Part shown: one piece after another, positions 45,832 through 57,114 of the stretch
Layout of the letters: every line of letters starts with the position of its first letter
How positions within the stretch are numbered: position 1 is the first letter of the stretch
Source: Saccharum officinarum
Lineage: Eukaryota; Streptophyta; Magnoliopsida; Poales; Poaceae
DNA length: 64,000 nt
Reading direction: 5' to 3'
Assembly: GCA_020631735.1 (NCBI GenBank)
Contig: CM036179.1
Location: 19,583,063-19,647,062, forward strand
Notes under the pieces: generated by a model
What the model saw: the letters and a program-made list of their open reading frames with translations, nothing else
Database searches by the model: none
What the model was told of the DNA's origin: nothing
Position numbers and translations under genes: made by a program

Positions 45832-46498
45832 GGTGGTCTACGATCGTCCGCCGCCGCCCATCCTGCCATACCAGCCGGGGTCGGCCCATTCTGAGGCTGT
45901 CGCGACGATTCTCCGAGACAGGGACATGATCTTGGCTGAGGTGCGTCAGCGCCTTCTCTAGGCCCAGGAGCTGTCCAAGAAGTACTACAACGCCGGGCAC
46001 CGCGACGTGGAGTTTGTGGTCGGGGACTGAGTCTATCTGCGCCTGCTCCACCAGACAGCTCAGTCCCTTGACCCTCGGGCGAAGCGCAAGCTCAGTCCGA
46101 AGTTTGCTGGTTCGTTCCGTGTTGTGGAACGCATCGGTTCTGTCGCCTACCGTCTGCAGCTTCCGGAGGGCGCACGACTTCACGACGTCTTCCATGTGGG
46201 GTTGCTCAAGCCCCACCGCGGTGACCCTCCTGCAGCAGCCGGCGAGCTGCCCCCGGTCCCCGACGGCCGGCATCTCCCTGCTCCCGAGCGCATCCTGCAG
46301 GCTCAGCAGCGTCGCGATGAGTGGCGCCTGCTGGTCAAGTGGCAAGGCCTTCCCGATGACGACGCCACTTGGGAGTCTCTTCCAGAGTTCCACGAGCAGT
46401 TTCCCGACTTCCAGCTCGAGGACGAGTTGTTTGTGCAAGCGGGGAGAGATGTTATGACCGGCATCAAGTATGCCAGGAGGAGGCCCACTAGTGGCTAG
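45785..46498 (+). pseudogene. Chromovirus integrase C-terminus and chromodomain
   Basis: In another frame from about 45788: CYNTSFHTALRATPFEVVY (end of the integrase core), the GPY/F-type region [31 protein letters not shown], and a chromodomain with [19 protein letters not shown] that retains the W/W pattern. TAG at 45959 (Gln expected before AQELSKKYY) and TGA at 46028 (Trp expected in GDWVYLR) break it. The frame runs into the right LTR and stops at 46498. Confidence 0.87.
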
Positions 46499-46872
46499 GT
46501 GGCGCAGGGGCTAGGGGGCTAAAAGCCCATATTTATCTTTAATTGTTTAATTTCCATAATTATTAGAACAATTAGTCATATATAGGAGTTGTAATACCCG
46601 TGGACAGAATTAAGCAAGAGTATCATATTACTCGGCTTCCCTCAGGGAGCCGGGAGTCCCCTAAACCCTAGCCGCCACCTTTCTGCCTCTCTCGCCGACG
46701 TGAACAGTACCCACGACACTGTAGCGCGCGGGTACTGTAGCTCCGCCGCCGCTTCCCTGTCTCTCTCGTGCGACCACGGCGCCTCGCCGCCGCACCATGT
46801 TCAAGCCCCAACCACCGATCTCTCACAGTTACAATCTCCGTTCGACAAGGCACAGGGCGCAGTTGCCTATCA
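46450..46872 (+). repeat. Right LTR of the chromovirus derivative
   Basis: 423 bp, same termini as the left LTR, followed by target duplication CATGT and resumed SIRE LTR sequence. Confidence 0.88.
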
Positions 46873-46962
46873 CATGTGTTGCTTACACCTAACTCAAAAC
46901 ACTTAACACATGACATTAGCAACTTGGTGTCATTAATTACCAAAATCAAACTTGGGCTTTCA

Positions 46963-48447
46963 GCAAGTCGGAGGTGAACTGGGACTAGCAGGTTTCATGT
47001 TTTTGCTCTTCAGATTCAGAGTTCAGATAGAACCCAATTTTCGAGTCGTGTTTGCTACTCTGAAGCCAAAAACCAGTAATTTTAGTAGTGCTTGAATTAG
47101 GTACTTAGGTACTTGGACGTTATGGATTTACATAAGCCAGTAGTTGGGAAAACCAGTAATTTTAGCAGTGCTTGCTAAACTGTGACAGAAAACCAGTAAT
47201 TTTAGCTTGGTGCCACGCTAGTTTCACAAGAAGGTTGGTTTAGAGATATGATTTTTTTAGTGGTCAGCATTTTGTCAGACGCCTAGACTGAGATTGCTGC
47301 ATGATCACGCCTTGTGAAAGGACACGATCCAAACAAGCGCACCGAAGATGCACAAGTCCATGCGACATGATAGAACTCTAGAAAAGAATTTATTTAATAA
47401 TGATAGTGGTGTGGTCCATCTTTTTCTCACACTTTTTTTACTTGGTTTATAGTTGATCCATTACTAGTTTACTATCTCATTCATCGTAAGCTAATAATTA
47501 GTACTATGTTTCGCAAAAAAAAGTACTTTCTCCGTTCTAAATTATAAATAGTTTTGGTTTTTTTAGATTAATAGTTTTTACTATGTGTCTAGACATAGTG
47601 TATGTCTAAATACATAGCAATAGCTATGTAATTAGAAAAGCCAACAAAACAACTTATAGTTTGGAACTAATGGAGTACTAGCATATGCGAGAAATGAAGT
47701 CTTTTCACTAATTTACATCGTATTTGGTTTGGCTATTGGTCGTATCCAGCATAAGGATGGACCTGTTTAAAACAAAATGGATTCATTTGGTATTTTTGGA
47801 TTTGGTCCTCTATGATCCCTTAAGGTTTACTCTACTACGGGGATATATTTGTAATAATGCATCACCTCATATAGAATGTAATGGTTCTTCAAACCAGACT
47901 TCCCTTTTAACCATGACTGAACTATTTGTTAGGCTTCAGATTGGCAAACCAGAGTACATACAAGCTGCCACACGACAATCGGTAAGTGCATTGTGTCATC
48001 AATCTGGATGCACCAAGCACGCCTCTCCCGTGTCCGCCGCATCTATTTTTGAACATCCAACAGATAAAGGGGGACGAAGAACAAGATCGGTTAGATGCCA
48101 TGCATGTCCAACAAGCAAAGCAAAATGGATGGGCATGCCCTGCCCTGCAAATGGCAGCAGCGTGCTGAGACCAGAAAGACGCCAAGCACGGAGCGTGATA
48201 CCATGCACAGAACGACTGGCCAGGTTATGTAACCTGACGCATCCGCTCTCTGTGGCTTCCGTTGCGAGCTCTAGCAAGTGGCCATCATGGTGTAGTATCC
48301 CTTGCCGCTTCACCGAGCAGAGGAAGATAAAAGACGTGTGGTGTGCGACGTGACACAAACGCGCCACTCGCCGTCGTCGGCGTTGCGGTGGTGGCATGCA
48401 AGCCAACGATGGACTGGAATGGGCAGGCAGATAGAAGAGGACCCCTG
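46963..48447. other. Upstream region of the GH127-type gene
   Basis: Non-TE flank between the SIRE LTR and the gypsy LTR, probably the distal promoter of the plus-strand gene starting at 57873, displaced 9.3 kb by insertion. It holds the dispersed repeat (47067-47207) and a MITE (47526-47675). Around 48330-48350 are ACGT-core words (gacgtgtgg, gcgacgtgac) of the kind bound by bZIP factors. The long plus ORF at 47724-48353 has no recognisable protein features. Confidence 0.5.
47526..47675. mobile_element. Stowaway-like MITE (150 bp)
   Basis: Flanked by TA at 47524-47525 and 47676-47677. The ends ctttctccgttctaaattat and (inverted) ctccattagttccaaactat match the Stowaway terminal type CTCCCTCCGTTC. 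Confidence 0.75.
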
Positions 48448-48809
48448 TGTCATGAACCCGCGGGGGATCGAACAGGATAACTAGAAATGGAGTTCGAGGA
48501 AGGAATCAACAAAGATTTCAGGGATGAAGCAAGAACAATAGAGGACAGGGTTTGTTATTCAGAGTTTAGGAGTTCAATTGTTCGATCATTCAGACTTCCG
48601 ATTACACGACGATTATATACACCCACCCGGCTACAAGCCTCCCTTCTCCATTACGCAGGTGCCTAACAGTAGACTAACGGAAGACTAACAACCCACTCTC
48701 ATAGTGTCATACTACCCCCACCATGTCAGTCGCCGCCATCGTCGTTTTCTCTGTTGTCGGATGCCCAACAGTAACAGGACTCTTCCCCGCCTTCTTATTA
48801 ATCTTGACA
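48448..48809 (-). repeat. Gypsy remnant 3' LTR
   Basis: 362 bp, about 80-90% like 57350-57702 (catgaacccgcgggggatcg; agactaacggaagactaac; ttgtcgga(t/c)gcccaaca). Confidence 0.82.
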
Positions 48810-49790
48810 TTGTCCCCTCCTCGAAAAGTAGCTTGACCCCAAGCTGCACACATTGGAAAGCGGTGACGCAAGTCCAGAGCTTCCTCTCATGTGGTCAAGG
48901 ACTCTGGATAACCAGACCACTATAACTTTGATCTGAGATAGAGTGGTAGCACCCTTCTGAACCATTTCAGTCTTAAAAAACGAATTGGCTGAACATCCTC
49001 CAACCTCCAATGGATCATCAGGAATGGCTGAAATATCATCTTCTATGTGTACAGAAAGCTGGAACATGGTGCTTCAACCGAGAAATGTGGACCACTGGAT
49101 GAATTTTGCAACTATCAGGCAAGTGCAAATGATAAGCTATTGCACCCACTTTGGCCAGCACCTTAAAGGGACCATAATATGGAAAACTCAGCTTCCGGAG
49201 CCACTGAAGACTGAATGTATGGTTGCAGCTTATGATATACCAAATCATCAACTACGAAGTCCTTTTCAATTCGGGTCAACATAGTGTTTCATTCTATGTT
49301 GGGCTCTTTGCAATTGATACCGAATAACATCACGCAAAAGATTTCTTTCCAGAAGCCATTGCTCCAACTCTGGTGCATGAGACTGAAGATCACTGGTAAT
49401 ACCAAAATGTCTTGGTGGATGTCCATAAAATACCTCAAAAGAGGATCTGCCTAGAGCTGAATGATAAGAAGTATTATACCAGAATTGAGCAAGGGATAGC
49501 CACTTAGCCCACTACTCGGGACAGGAATGAACACTTCCAAACATTGATTGAGCCTTTCAGTCTGCCCATCAGTTTGAGGATGATAAGAAGAGCTCATGAT
49601 AAGTTGTGTGTCAGTAATTTTGAACAAGTCTTTCCACACAACACTTGTAAATATTTTATCCCTATCAGATATAATGTTATCAGGCAATCTATGTAACTTA
49701 TAGACATTATTGATGTAAGCTTGAGCCACCTACATGGCAGTAAAAGGATGAGCTAATGGAATGAAGTGGCCATATTTGATGAATTTATCG
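48810..49790 (-). pseudogene. Gypsy integrase C-terminal half
   Basis: Minus sense: YKLHRLPDNIISDRDKIFTS and [19 protein letters not shown] (integrase Asp and Glu motifs), then KLSFPYYGPFKVLAKVGAI, IHPVVHISRLKHHVP and, near the end, EEALDLRHRFPMCAAWGQ. Several stops and shifts break the frame. Confidence 0.85.
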
Positions 49791-49798
49791 ATGACCAC

Positions 49799-52067
49799 CA
49801 GAGGTGGAACCAGCCATTTTGATTAAGGAAGGCCGATGAAAGGTCATAATATGACTAGAGGGGAGGATGAATAGCCTATTAAAAATTCTACAAACTCACT
49901 AGAGCAAAAGGTTAGTATAACAAATGGCGAAATACAATTTTGTTCTAACTCTACAAGAGTTGTAAGCCACATATCCAACAATTCTAGTAACTATGATTAC
50001 TAATACAATCAATGGCTAAGTCACTACGAGCTCTCAAAAGCTAGTTATACTAAAGAGCTCAACTAGGTGACAAACTACACTAGCAAAGATAATACAAGTT
50101 CTCAAAACTAATTACACTAAAGAGCTTGTTACAACTAGTTTGCGAAATGTAAATGGAGGAGATGTGATCTTTATACCGCCGCGTAGGGGATGAACCGATC
50201 ACAATATATGATGACCAATCACCAGGAGAAATCTAATCATACACAAGATGGACACAAGATTTTTCTCCCGAGATTCATGTGCTTGCCGGCACGCTAGTCC
50301 CCATCGTGTCGACCAACACTTGGTGGTTCAACGGCTAAGAGGTGTAGCACGAACCTCGTTCAATCCGTGGACACCATAAGAACCTACCCACAAGTGAGGT
50401 AACTCAATGACACGAGTAATTGACTAGAGTTGCCTTTGGCGCTCCACTAGGCAAGACACAACACCCCTCATAAAATCACCGGGAGATGGCTAAGAACAAG
50501 CACCACACTTGCCACAACTCCTCCGCTGCCTCCAAGCCATCTAGGTGGTGGCAACCACCAAGAGAAACAAGAATCCCACAGCCAAAGATCACTCAAGTGC
50601 CACTAAGATGCAAACTCACAAGCACAATGCACTTGGATCACTCAATCTCACTTTGGATTAGCAATCAAGTAAGGGAGATGAATGGGAGGGAGTATGCTCA
50701 GCTCAAAAGGATGTCAAGATATTTAAAATATCAAGAGAGTTTCCCAAGAGCCGGCCAACACATATTTATAAGGGTCCTAAAAGAATAGAGCCGTTAGGCT
50801 CACATTCCAGTCTTCCCCAATAGCATCGGACGCGCAGGTGCTGCTACACCTAACGTAGCTCAGCGTCCGATGGCTACGCTGCTCGCCCGCTGGATTGCTG
50901 CCACATGTCACGTTTGAAGGAAGACCGCTGGATCGCCAACGGTCAAAAACTTACAGCGCTCGCGTACACGCCACACCGGACGCACCTCTCATTTGCACCG
51001 GACGCTACAGGGCCAGCGTCCGGTCGACTCTAGTAAGGTTCCAGAGAGGGAAAACGCGCACCGGACGCGTCAACTGGGGGGCGATCGGACGCACCCCAGC
51101 GTCCGGTGATCACTCAGCCTTACCACGCACTTACATCATCATGCATCGGACGATGAACAGTGTCGAGCCAGCGTCCGGTACTCAACCCTCGCGAGCCACC
51201 GGACGCGCCGGTGCAAACTCCGCCGCCGCGCTGTTTCTACAAACACACCGGACGTTGGGCCAGCGTCCAATGCCTTCGAAAGCAGCGTCCAGTGCACAAA
51301 AACAATGAAGAACACTTCCGAAAAAAACGCTGAATCCTGCCGAGAGAGTCCCAACCCCATCTTTACCGCTCAAACTCCACCTCCTTCGCAAATGTGCTAA
51401 CACCACCAAGTATACATCACCATGTGCATGTGTGTTAACATTTTCCACAATCATTTTGAAGGAGTTAGGTTAGCTGTCCACTAGATCTAAATGCATATGC
51501 AAATGAGTCCTCATCTAGTGGCACTTAAGTGATCAATAGACCTAGAAATTCCTCTCTTTATAGTACGGCTATCGATCCTAAATATGATCACACTCTCTAT
51601 GATGTCTTAATCACCGAAAGCAAACCCCTATGATATACCTTTGCATTGATTTCCATCGGGTTTTGTTTTTCTCTTTCTTCTTTTTCAAATGTGAAGCACT
51701 TGATCATCTTTTGGTCATCACCATCATCACCATGATCATCTCTAGGCTCCACCACTTGGCATGTGATTTTATCATTTCATGTCTACACACTTAGCATGAT
51801 GATTTGTCCTCAGGTTTCATCAATTATCTAAAATCAAATTAGGGCTTTTAGCCGGGCAAATATGATGACATGTCTAAATGTGATAAATATATGCCTAAAC
51901 GTATCTCTCAACAAATTTTTTAATATTTTTATATATGTAGTTAGTATTTATAAAGAAAAATCATATTGTTATGCTGTAAAATGAATATTTATAGGGGTAT
52001 TAATATTTTTGTACTGTGTTGGCAGGGGGCCACGACCCCTGCTAGTCCCCCATTGGTTCCGCCTCTG
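49799..52067. mobile_element. hAT-type MITE (~251 bp) carrying a solo LTR
   Basis: Terminal inverted repeats cagaggtggaacca (49799) and, inverted, cagaggcggaacca (to 52067). 8-bp target duplication ATGACCAC at 49791-49798 and 52068-52075, the hAT hallmark. No transposase. Net length excludes the solo LTR and its 5-bp duplication. Confidence 0.87.
49838..51850 (-). repeat. Solo LTR of a SIRE-like copia element (2.0 kb)
   Basis: Related to the SIRE LTR at 41849-46962 throughout (agaggggaggatgaatagcc; rtgtgcatgtgtgttarca; attagggctttta), but clearly a different subfamily. Flanked by an imperfect 5-bp duplication GCCGA/GCCGG. No internal region, so it arose by LTR-LTR recombination. Confidence 0.82.
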
Positions 52068-52075
52068 ATGACCAC

Positions 52076-52267
52076 CATAATTGTGTCAAATCTGGAAGAC
52101 TTTGGCAGATCTTCCACAAAGTCCATTGACACCACTTTTGAAGCCTACTGTGGCACAGGTAATGGCTGCAATAAGCTAGCTGGTTTACTAGCCTGCTGAC
52201 ACATAGAGCAAGACCTAATAAAATATCTGATGGTGGCCTTCATATGCCTGGCCAAGTGAAAAGCTGC
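52076..52267 (-). pseudogene. Gypsy integrase N-terminal/core fragment
   Basis: Minus sense reads the second half of the HHCC finger (IRYF then CSMCQQ…K), LLQPLPVP and VVSMDFVEDLPKS…FDTIMVV, continuous with 49790 once the MITE is removed. The start of the finger lies at 57241-57349. Confidence 0.8.
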
Positions 52268-52272
52268 CTAAT

Positions 52273-52399
52273 TGTTAGATATGTGTATGTCTAGGGGGGT
52301 TATTTGTATATAGCTTACTTGTAACTCAAGTCATTATTGACTATATATATCAAAGCCACCCAACCCAAGGGGAATGAGGTGTTTTGCCATAATTCTACA
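52273..52399 (+). repeat. Copia left LTR
   Basis: 127 bp, same sequence as the right LTR by eye; followed by the tRNA-Met-type primer site. Confidence 0.93.
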
Positions 52400-52588
52400 T
52401 GGTATCAGTAGACCGGGCCTATCCCTACCCGTCTCCCACCCTTCTGCTGCCCTAATCTTTGGCCGCCGCCTCCCTGGCCGCCGCCCACACAGCCGCCGTG
52501 CCCTAGGGCGCCGCTGATCCTTCCAGCCGCCGCCTCTCCCAGGCCGCCGCTCACCCTCCCCGGCGCTCCATCTACGTGCTGCAGCGCC

Positions 52589-53495
52589 ATGTCTTCCTCT
52601 GCTGCTACCTCTGCCACTACGGGGTCCGACGACTCCACCTCCGTCGGTTCTGGTGGCGGTGCCCCTATCGTCACCCCTCCCTACGCTGCCGTCAACGTGA
52701 AGCATCATGTTCCCATCACGTTGGAGTTGGCTCATCCCAACTACAACAAGTGGGCTGCTTTCTTCACCGCACTCTGCGGCAAGTTCTTCCTCCGCGGCCA
52801 CATCGACGGTACTCTGCAGCCCGCTCCCACCGATGCACAATGGGATGCTGCAGACTGCGCTGTTCGTGGATGGATCTACGGCTCCGCCGCTGACGACGTC
52901 CTCGACCTCGCCATGGCTCCCGAACAGACCGCTCGTGACCTATGGGATGCGATCGCTGCCCTGTTCCAAGCCAACAAGGCGCCGCGTGCTGTTTTCCTTG
53001 CGGAACAGTTCCACTCGATGACTCAGGGCGACCTCTCCATCGACCAGTTCTGTCAACGCATGAAGCAGACTGCCGATTCTCTCCGCGACGTCGGCCACAC
53101 CATCCTCGACTCCCAGCTCGTGTTGAACCTCCTGCGTGGCCTCAACCCCCGCTACTCCAGCACTGCCGATGACATCGTCAACAAGGACGTGCTGCCATCC
53201 TTTGCTGCTGCTCGTAACATGCTCGTCCTCAAGGAGCTTCGCCTCGCCAATGAATCTAAGGTGCAGACCGGTACTGCTCTTATTGCAGGCACCCCATCTT
53301 CGTCTGCCTGCACCAATGCAGGATGCCGCTCCTCCACCTCTGGTTCTCCCGCTGCCCCTCCTCAGCAGCGCGTGGGTAACACAGGTTCAGGAGGGGGCGG
53401 CACTGGTGCTGGCCGCAATAACGGCAACCGTCGTGGTGGCCGCCGTGGCAACGGCAAGCCGCAGCAACAGCCGTCCGCCGGTGGTCAGTGGCAGC
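52589..53495 (+). pseudogene. Copia gag
   Basis: Starts Met-SSSAATSATTGSDDSTSVG and contains the UBN2-type gag core (HHVPITLELAHPNYNKWAAF, ARDLWDAIAALFQANK, LSIDQFCQRMKQTADSLRDV), then a Gly/Arg/Asn-rich basic tail (GGTGAGRNNGNRRGGRR) instead of a zinc knuckle. Near 53495 (after GQWQQP) the frame is lost; the frame encoding the protease takes over, so a small indel separates gag from pol. The ORF continues to 53692 only in a non-coding frame. Confidence 0.87.
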
Positions 53496-56400
53496 AGCCT
53501 GTCAGCCTGCTGGTCCCTGGTTTTGCTTCAGTCCAGGTGGCTTTCAGGCTGGGCAACGCCCTGGTTGGCGCCCCCCTGGTGGCCCTAGCTTGCTCGGACA
53601 GGCACCCCAGGCGCATACCGCCTTTGCACCCCTGCAGTACTCCACGCCGCCGCCCCAGCAGTGGGATTCCTCCGCTCTGGTTGCAGCCTTGAACCAGATG
53701 TCCATGAACCAAGGCGGCGCACCTTGGGTCATGGACACCGGTGCTACCGCCCACATGAACTCCAACGACGGTATACTCACTTTCCGCTCCATTCCTTCCT
53801 CTCCGTCCGTTGTTGTTGGTGATGGCAACTCTCTTTCTGTCACTGGGCAGGGCAACTCTTTTCTCTCTACTCCTTCCTCCAACTTTGCACTCAATAATGT
53901 CCTTATTGTGCCATCCATTATTCGCAATCTCCTTTCTGTACGTCAATTCACTCGTGACAACAATTGTTCTGTTGAATTTGACGCTCTTGGCTTTTCTATT
54001 AAGGATCCACGGACCAGTCAGGTGATGCTTCGCTGCAATAGCTCTGGCGACCTCTACACCTTCCCTGCCGCCACCCATCAATCTTATGCCGCCGCATCCA
54101 ACGTCGCTTCTCTGTGGCATTGTCGTCTGGGTCATCCTAGTCCAGCAGTTTCCACTCGTCTCTAGCATTTAGTTCCTTGTAATAGGAGTTTCACTAGCAT
54201 CTGCCACGCGTGTCAGCTTGGCAAACATGTTCGTCTTCCTTTTAGTAGTTCTTCTTCATGTACCTCGGCACCTTTTGAACTACTGCATTGTGATGTTTGG
54301 ACATCTCCTGTTTCCAGTGTATCTGGCAACTCTTATTACCTGGTTATATTAGATGATTATACCCATTACTGCTGGACTTTTCCTCTTAGGCGCAAATCTG
54401 ATGTTCATCAACATCTCATTCAGTTTTGTGCCTTTGCTCGCACCCAGTTCTCGCTGCCCGTTAAGTGCTTCCAAGCCGATAACGACACTGAGTTTGTGAA
54501 CAATGCTTCAGCTAACTTCCTCGCCTCCAATGGGATCCTTCTTCGTCTTTCTTGCCCCTACACTTCAGCCCAGAATGGCAAGGCTGAACGTGTCCTGCGC
54601 ACTCTCAATAATATAGTACGCACCCTTCTTCTCCACTCCTCGATGCCTTCAGCCTATTGGGCTGAAGCCCTCGCCACAGCCACCTACCTCTTAAATCGTC
54701 GCCCAAGCTCTGCTATTTCTCATGAGATTCCTTTTTCTCGTCTCTATGGACAGCCGCCTGATCTGTCCAATCTTCGGGTTTTCGGGTGTCTCTGCTATCC
54801 TAACCTTTCTGCTACCTCTGCACACAAGCTCGCACCACGTTCCACTTCTTGTGTGTTCCTCGGCTACCCGACATCTCACAAAGGCTATCGCTGCCTTGAT
54901 TTATCCTCTCGCCGCATCATCATCTCTCGCCACATTGTGTTCGATGAAGCAGTATTTCCCTTTTCAGCTAACACTGCAGGGCTCTCCTCTCCGGCGTCGC
55001 TCGACTTTCTTGTTGATGACAGCGACGACATTGCGCCACTTCTCTCAAGTGTCGCACTTCTTCAGCCTGGCGGGCGCGGCTCGCCGACTCAGCCTGGCGG
55101 GCGTGGTCTCGTGCCCCCGTCCGGCTCGCCGACTCAGCCTGGCGGGCGTGGTCTCGTGCCCCCGTCTGGCTCACCGACTCAGCCTGGCGGGCGTGGTCTC
55201 GTGCCCCCGTCCGGCTCCACGCCCCTTGATGACCCCGCGGTCATCTCCTGCGGCCGCGTTCTTCCTGCGGCAGCACCGGCGCCACCGCCTCCACCGATGG
55301 GGCGTTTTGGCCAGGTGTACGTCCGGCGTCCTCCAGCGGCCCGTACACCTGCGACTACCTCTTCTTCAGAACCTGCACCGGCACCTGCAGCCACCGTGGC
55401 TGCTTCTGGTGCAGCACCCGCGGGCGCTTCTCCTGCAGCACCAGCGCCTGTTTCTGCTGCAGTGCCTGCACCTGCTGCGCGTCCCACTACCAGGCTGCAA
55501 TCTGGCACAATTCGTCCCGTCGATTACAGCAGCGCCTTCCTGTCTACAGCCGTCGCCTCGTCTCTACCAGCTAACTATCGCAGTGCGCTGGCTGACCCTC
55601 AGTGGCGCGCGGCTATGGCGGAGGAGTTTCAGGCTCTCGTCGACAATGGTACATGGCGCTTGGTTCCTCGACCACCCCGTGCCAATGTCGTCACCGGCAA
55701 GTGGGTTTTCAAGCATAAATATAATGTTGATGGATCCCTTGCTCGGCATAAGGCACGTTGGGTTGTGCGGGGCTTCTCCCAGCAGTACGGCATCGACTAC
55801 GACGAGACTTTCAGTCCAGTTGTCAAACCGGCCACGATTCGCGTCGTCCTCAACATTGCTGCCTCGCAATCGTGGCCCATTCACCAGCTCGACGTGAAGA
55901 ACGCTTTTCTTCACGGTCATCTTTAGGAGACCGTCTTCTGCCAGCAGCCTCCCGGCTTCATTGACCCCTCTGCTCCTGATCATGTTTGTTTGTTGCAGAG
56001 GTCTCTCTATGGTCTGAAGCAGGCACCTCGAGCTTGGCACCAGCGGTTTGCCACTTACCTTCGTCAGCTCGGGTTCAAGCCTTCGGCCACTGATGCGTCT
56101 CTCTTTATTTATAAAGATGGAGACAACATTGCCTATCTGTTGCTCTACGTCGACGACATCGTACTCACTGCGTCCTCTTCGACTCTCCTTCGTCGCATTA
56201 CTGAGCGTCTCAGCTCAGAGTTTGCGATGACGGACCTCGGCGCACTTCACCACTTTCTCGGCATCTCCGTCACGCGCTCGACTAATGGCTTGTTCCTCTC
56301 TCAACGTCAGTATGCTGTTGAGCTTCTCCAGCGTGCAGGCATGTCGGAGTGCCATCCCACCTCGACGCCCGTGGACTCCAAGTCCAAACTGTCCGCCGAA

Positions 56401-57114
56401 GATGGTCCACCCGTCGCCGACCCCTCTCAGTACCGCAGCCTCGCTGGTGTGCTGCAGTATCTGACCCTCACACGGCCGGACCTGGCTTATGCGGTCCAGC
56501 AGGTGTGTCTGTTCATGCATGACCCACGTGAACCGCACTTCGCCCTCGTCAAGCGTATTCTTCGCTATGTCAAGGGCACGCTCTCGACAGGTCTGCATCT
56601 CGGCACTGGTCCTGTCCGGTCTCTCACGGCGTACTCTGATGCGGACTGGGCCGGTTGTCCTGACTCCCGGCGTTCTACGTCAGGCTATTGCGTCTTCCTT
56701 GGTGACACACTGGTGTCTTGGTCTTCCAAGCGCCAGACCACTGTCTCTCGCTCCAGTGCAGAAGCGGAGTACCGTGCCGTCGCTCATGCTGTCGCCGAGT
56801 GTTGTTGGCTGCGCCAACTTCTTCAGGAGCTTCATTTGCCACTCCAATCTGCTACTGTTGTCTTCTGTGACAACGTCAGTGCTGTATATATGACAGCTAA
56901 CCCCGTTCATCATCGCCGGACCAAGCATATTGAGATCGACATTCACTTCGTCCGAGAGAAGGTAGCTCTTGGTGAAATTCGGGTCCTACATGTACCGTTG
57001 TCTCACCAGTTCGCTGACATCATGACTAAAGGTCTCCCTGTACAGTTGTTCAGTGATTTTAGGTCCAGTCTGTGCGTCCGTGACCCTCCCGCTTCGACTG
57101 CGGGGGAGTGTTAG
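53488..57114 (+). pseudogene. Copia pol: protease, integrase, RT, RNase H, two TAG stops
   Basis: One frame contains protease APWVMDTGATAHMNS; pre-integrase LWHCRLGHPSP; TAG at 54166; integrase FELLHCDVWTSPVS, then QADNDTEF (usual DNG reads DND) and QNGKAERVLRTLN; a Pro/Ala-rich linker with a 45-bp repeat; RT WVFKHKYNVDGSLARHKARW, LDVKNAFLHGHL, then TAG at 55924; then [21 protein letters not shown] and RNase H SDADWAGCPDSRRSTSGY, SAEAEYRAVAHAVAEC and FADIMTKGLP. Both stops are at expected Gln codons (CAG to TAG). The last frame ends at 57114 inside the right LTR. Confidence 0.9.
55081..55215 (+). repeat. In-frame 45-bp tandem repeat in copia pol (3 copies)
   Basis: Units at 55081-55125, 55126-55170 and 55171-55215 each encode SPTQPGGRGLVPPSG, with a partial unit before. 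Located in the IN-RT linker; frame preserved. Confidence 0.9.

Larger units (their letters stand above)
43661..46872 (+). mobile_element. Chromovirus deletion derivative (Reina-like), 3.2 kb
   Basis: LTRs of 423 bp at 43661-44083 and 46450-46872 (TGTTATGACC...GCCTATCA), PBS TGGTATCGGCG near 44087, polypurine tract agcggggagaga against the right LTR, and target duplication CATGT at 43656-43660 and 46873-46877. The interior joins gag directly to the integrase C-terminus; protease, RT, RNase H and the integrase core are deleted. Lineage is inferred from short LTR plus chromodomain. Confidence 0.87.
5366..46962 (-). mobile_element. SIRE/Maximus-type Ty1-copia element, minus strand, expanded by nested insertions
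   Basis: In sense order (right to left): 5' LTR 46962 to 41849, tRNA-Met-type PBS (41846-41834), gag (41788-39718), protease and pre-integrase (39674-39205), integrase (9527-8618), RT (8353-7451), RNase H (7345-6869), a long 3' non-coding region with several polypurine tracts, and a 3' LTR fragment (5814-5366). LTR ends are TGAAAGCCC...CCTTACA. The gag begins HFDGTNYTYWKVKM with zinc knuckle CFRCHSKDHLIAKC, as in SIRE-clade elements. It is interrupted by Tekay copies at 9533-39204 and a chromovirus derivative at 43661-46872. The 3' LTR lacks the part homologous to 41849-43292, so the left end is truncated and no target duplication can be tested. Several nonsense changes make it inactive. Confidence 0.87.
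41849..46962 (-). repeat. SIRE 5' LTR (~1.9 kb), split by a chromovirus derivative
   Basis: LTR sequence at 41849-43660 and 46873-46962, from tgtaaggtccaaataggcta to cttgggctttca. The insert 43661-46872 duplicates CATGT. A related solo LTR lies at 49838-51850. Confidence 0.85.

Noticed and set aside
47724..48353. 209-codon plus ORF
   Set aside because: No recognisable domain or codon structure; chance frame in upstream DNA.
55064..55215. CRISPR-like array
   Set aside because: Units are contiguous 45-bp in-frame repeats without spacers, in a eukaryotic retrotransposon ORF.
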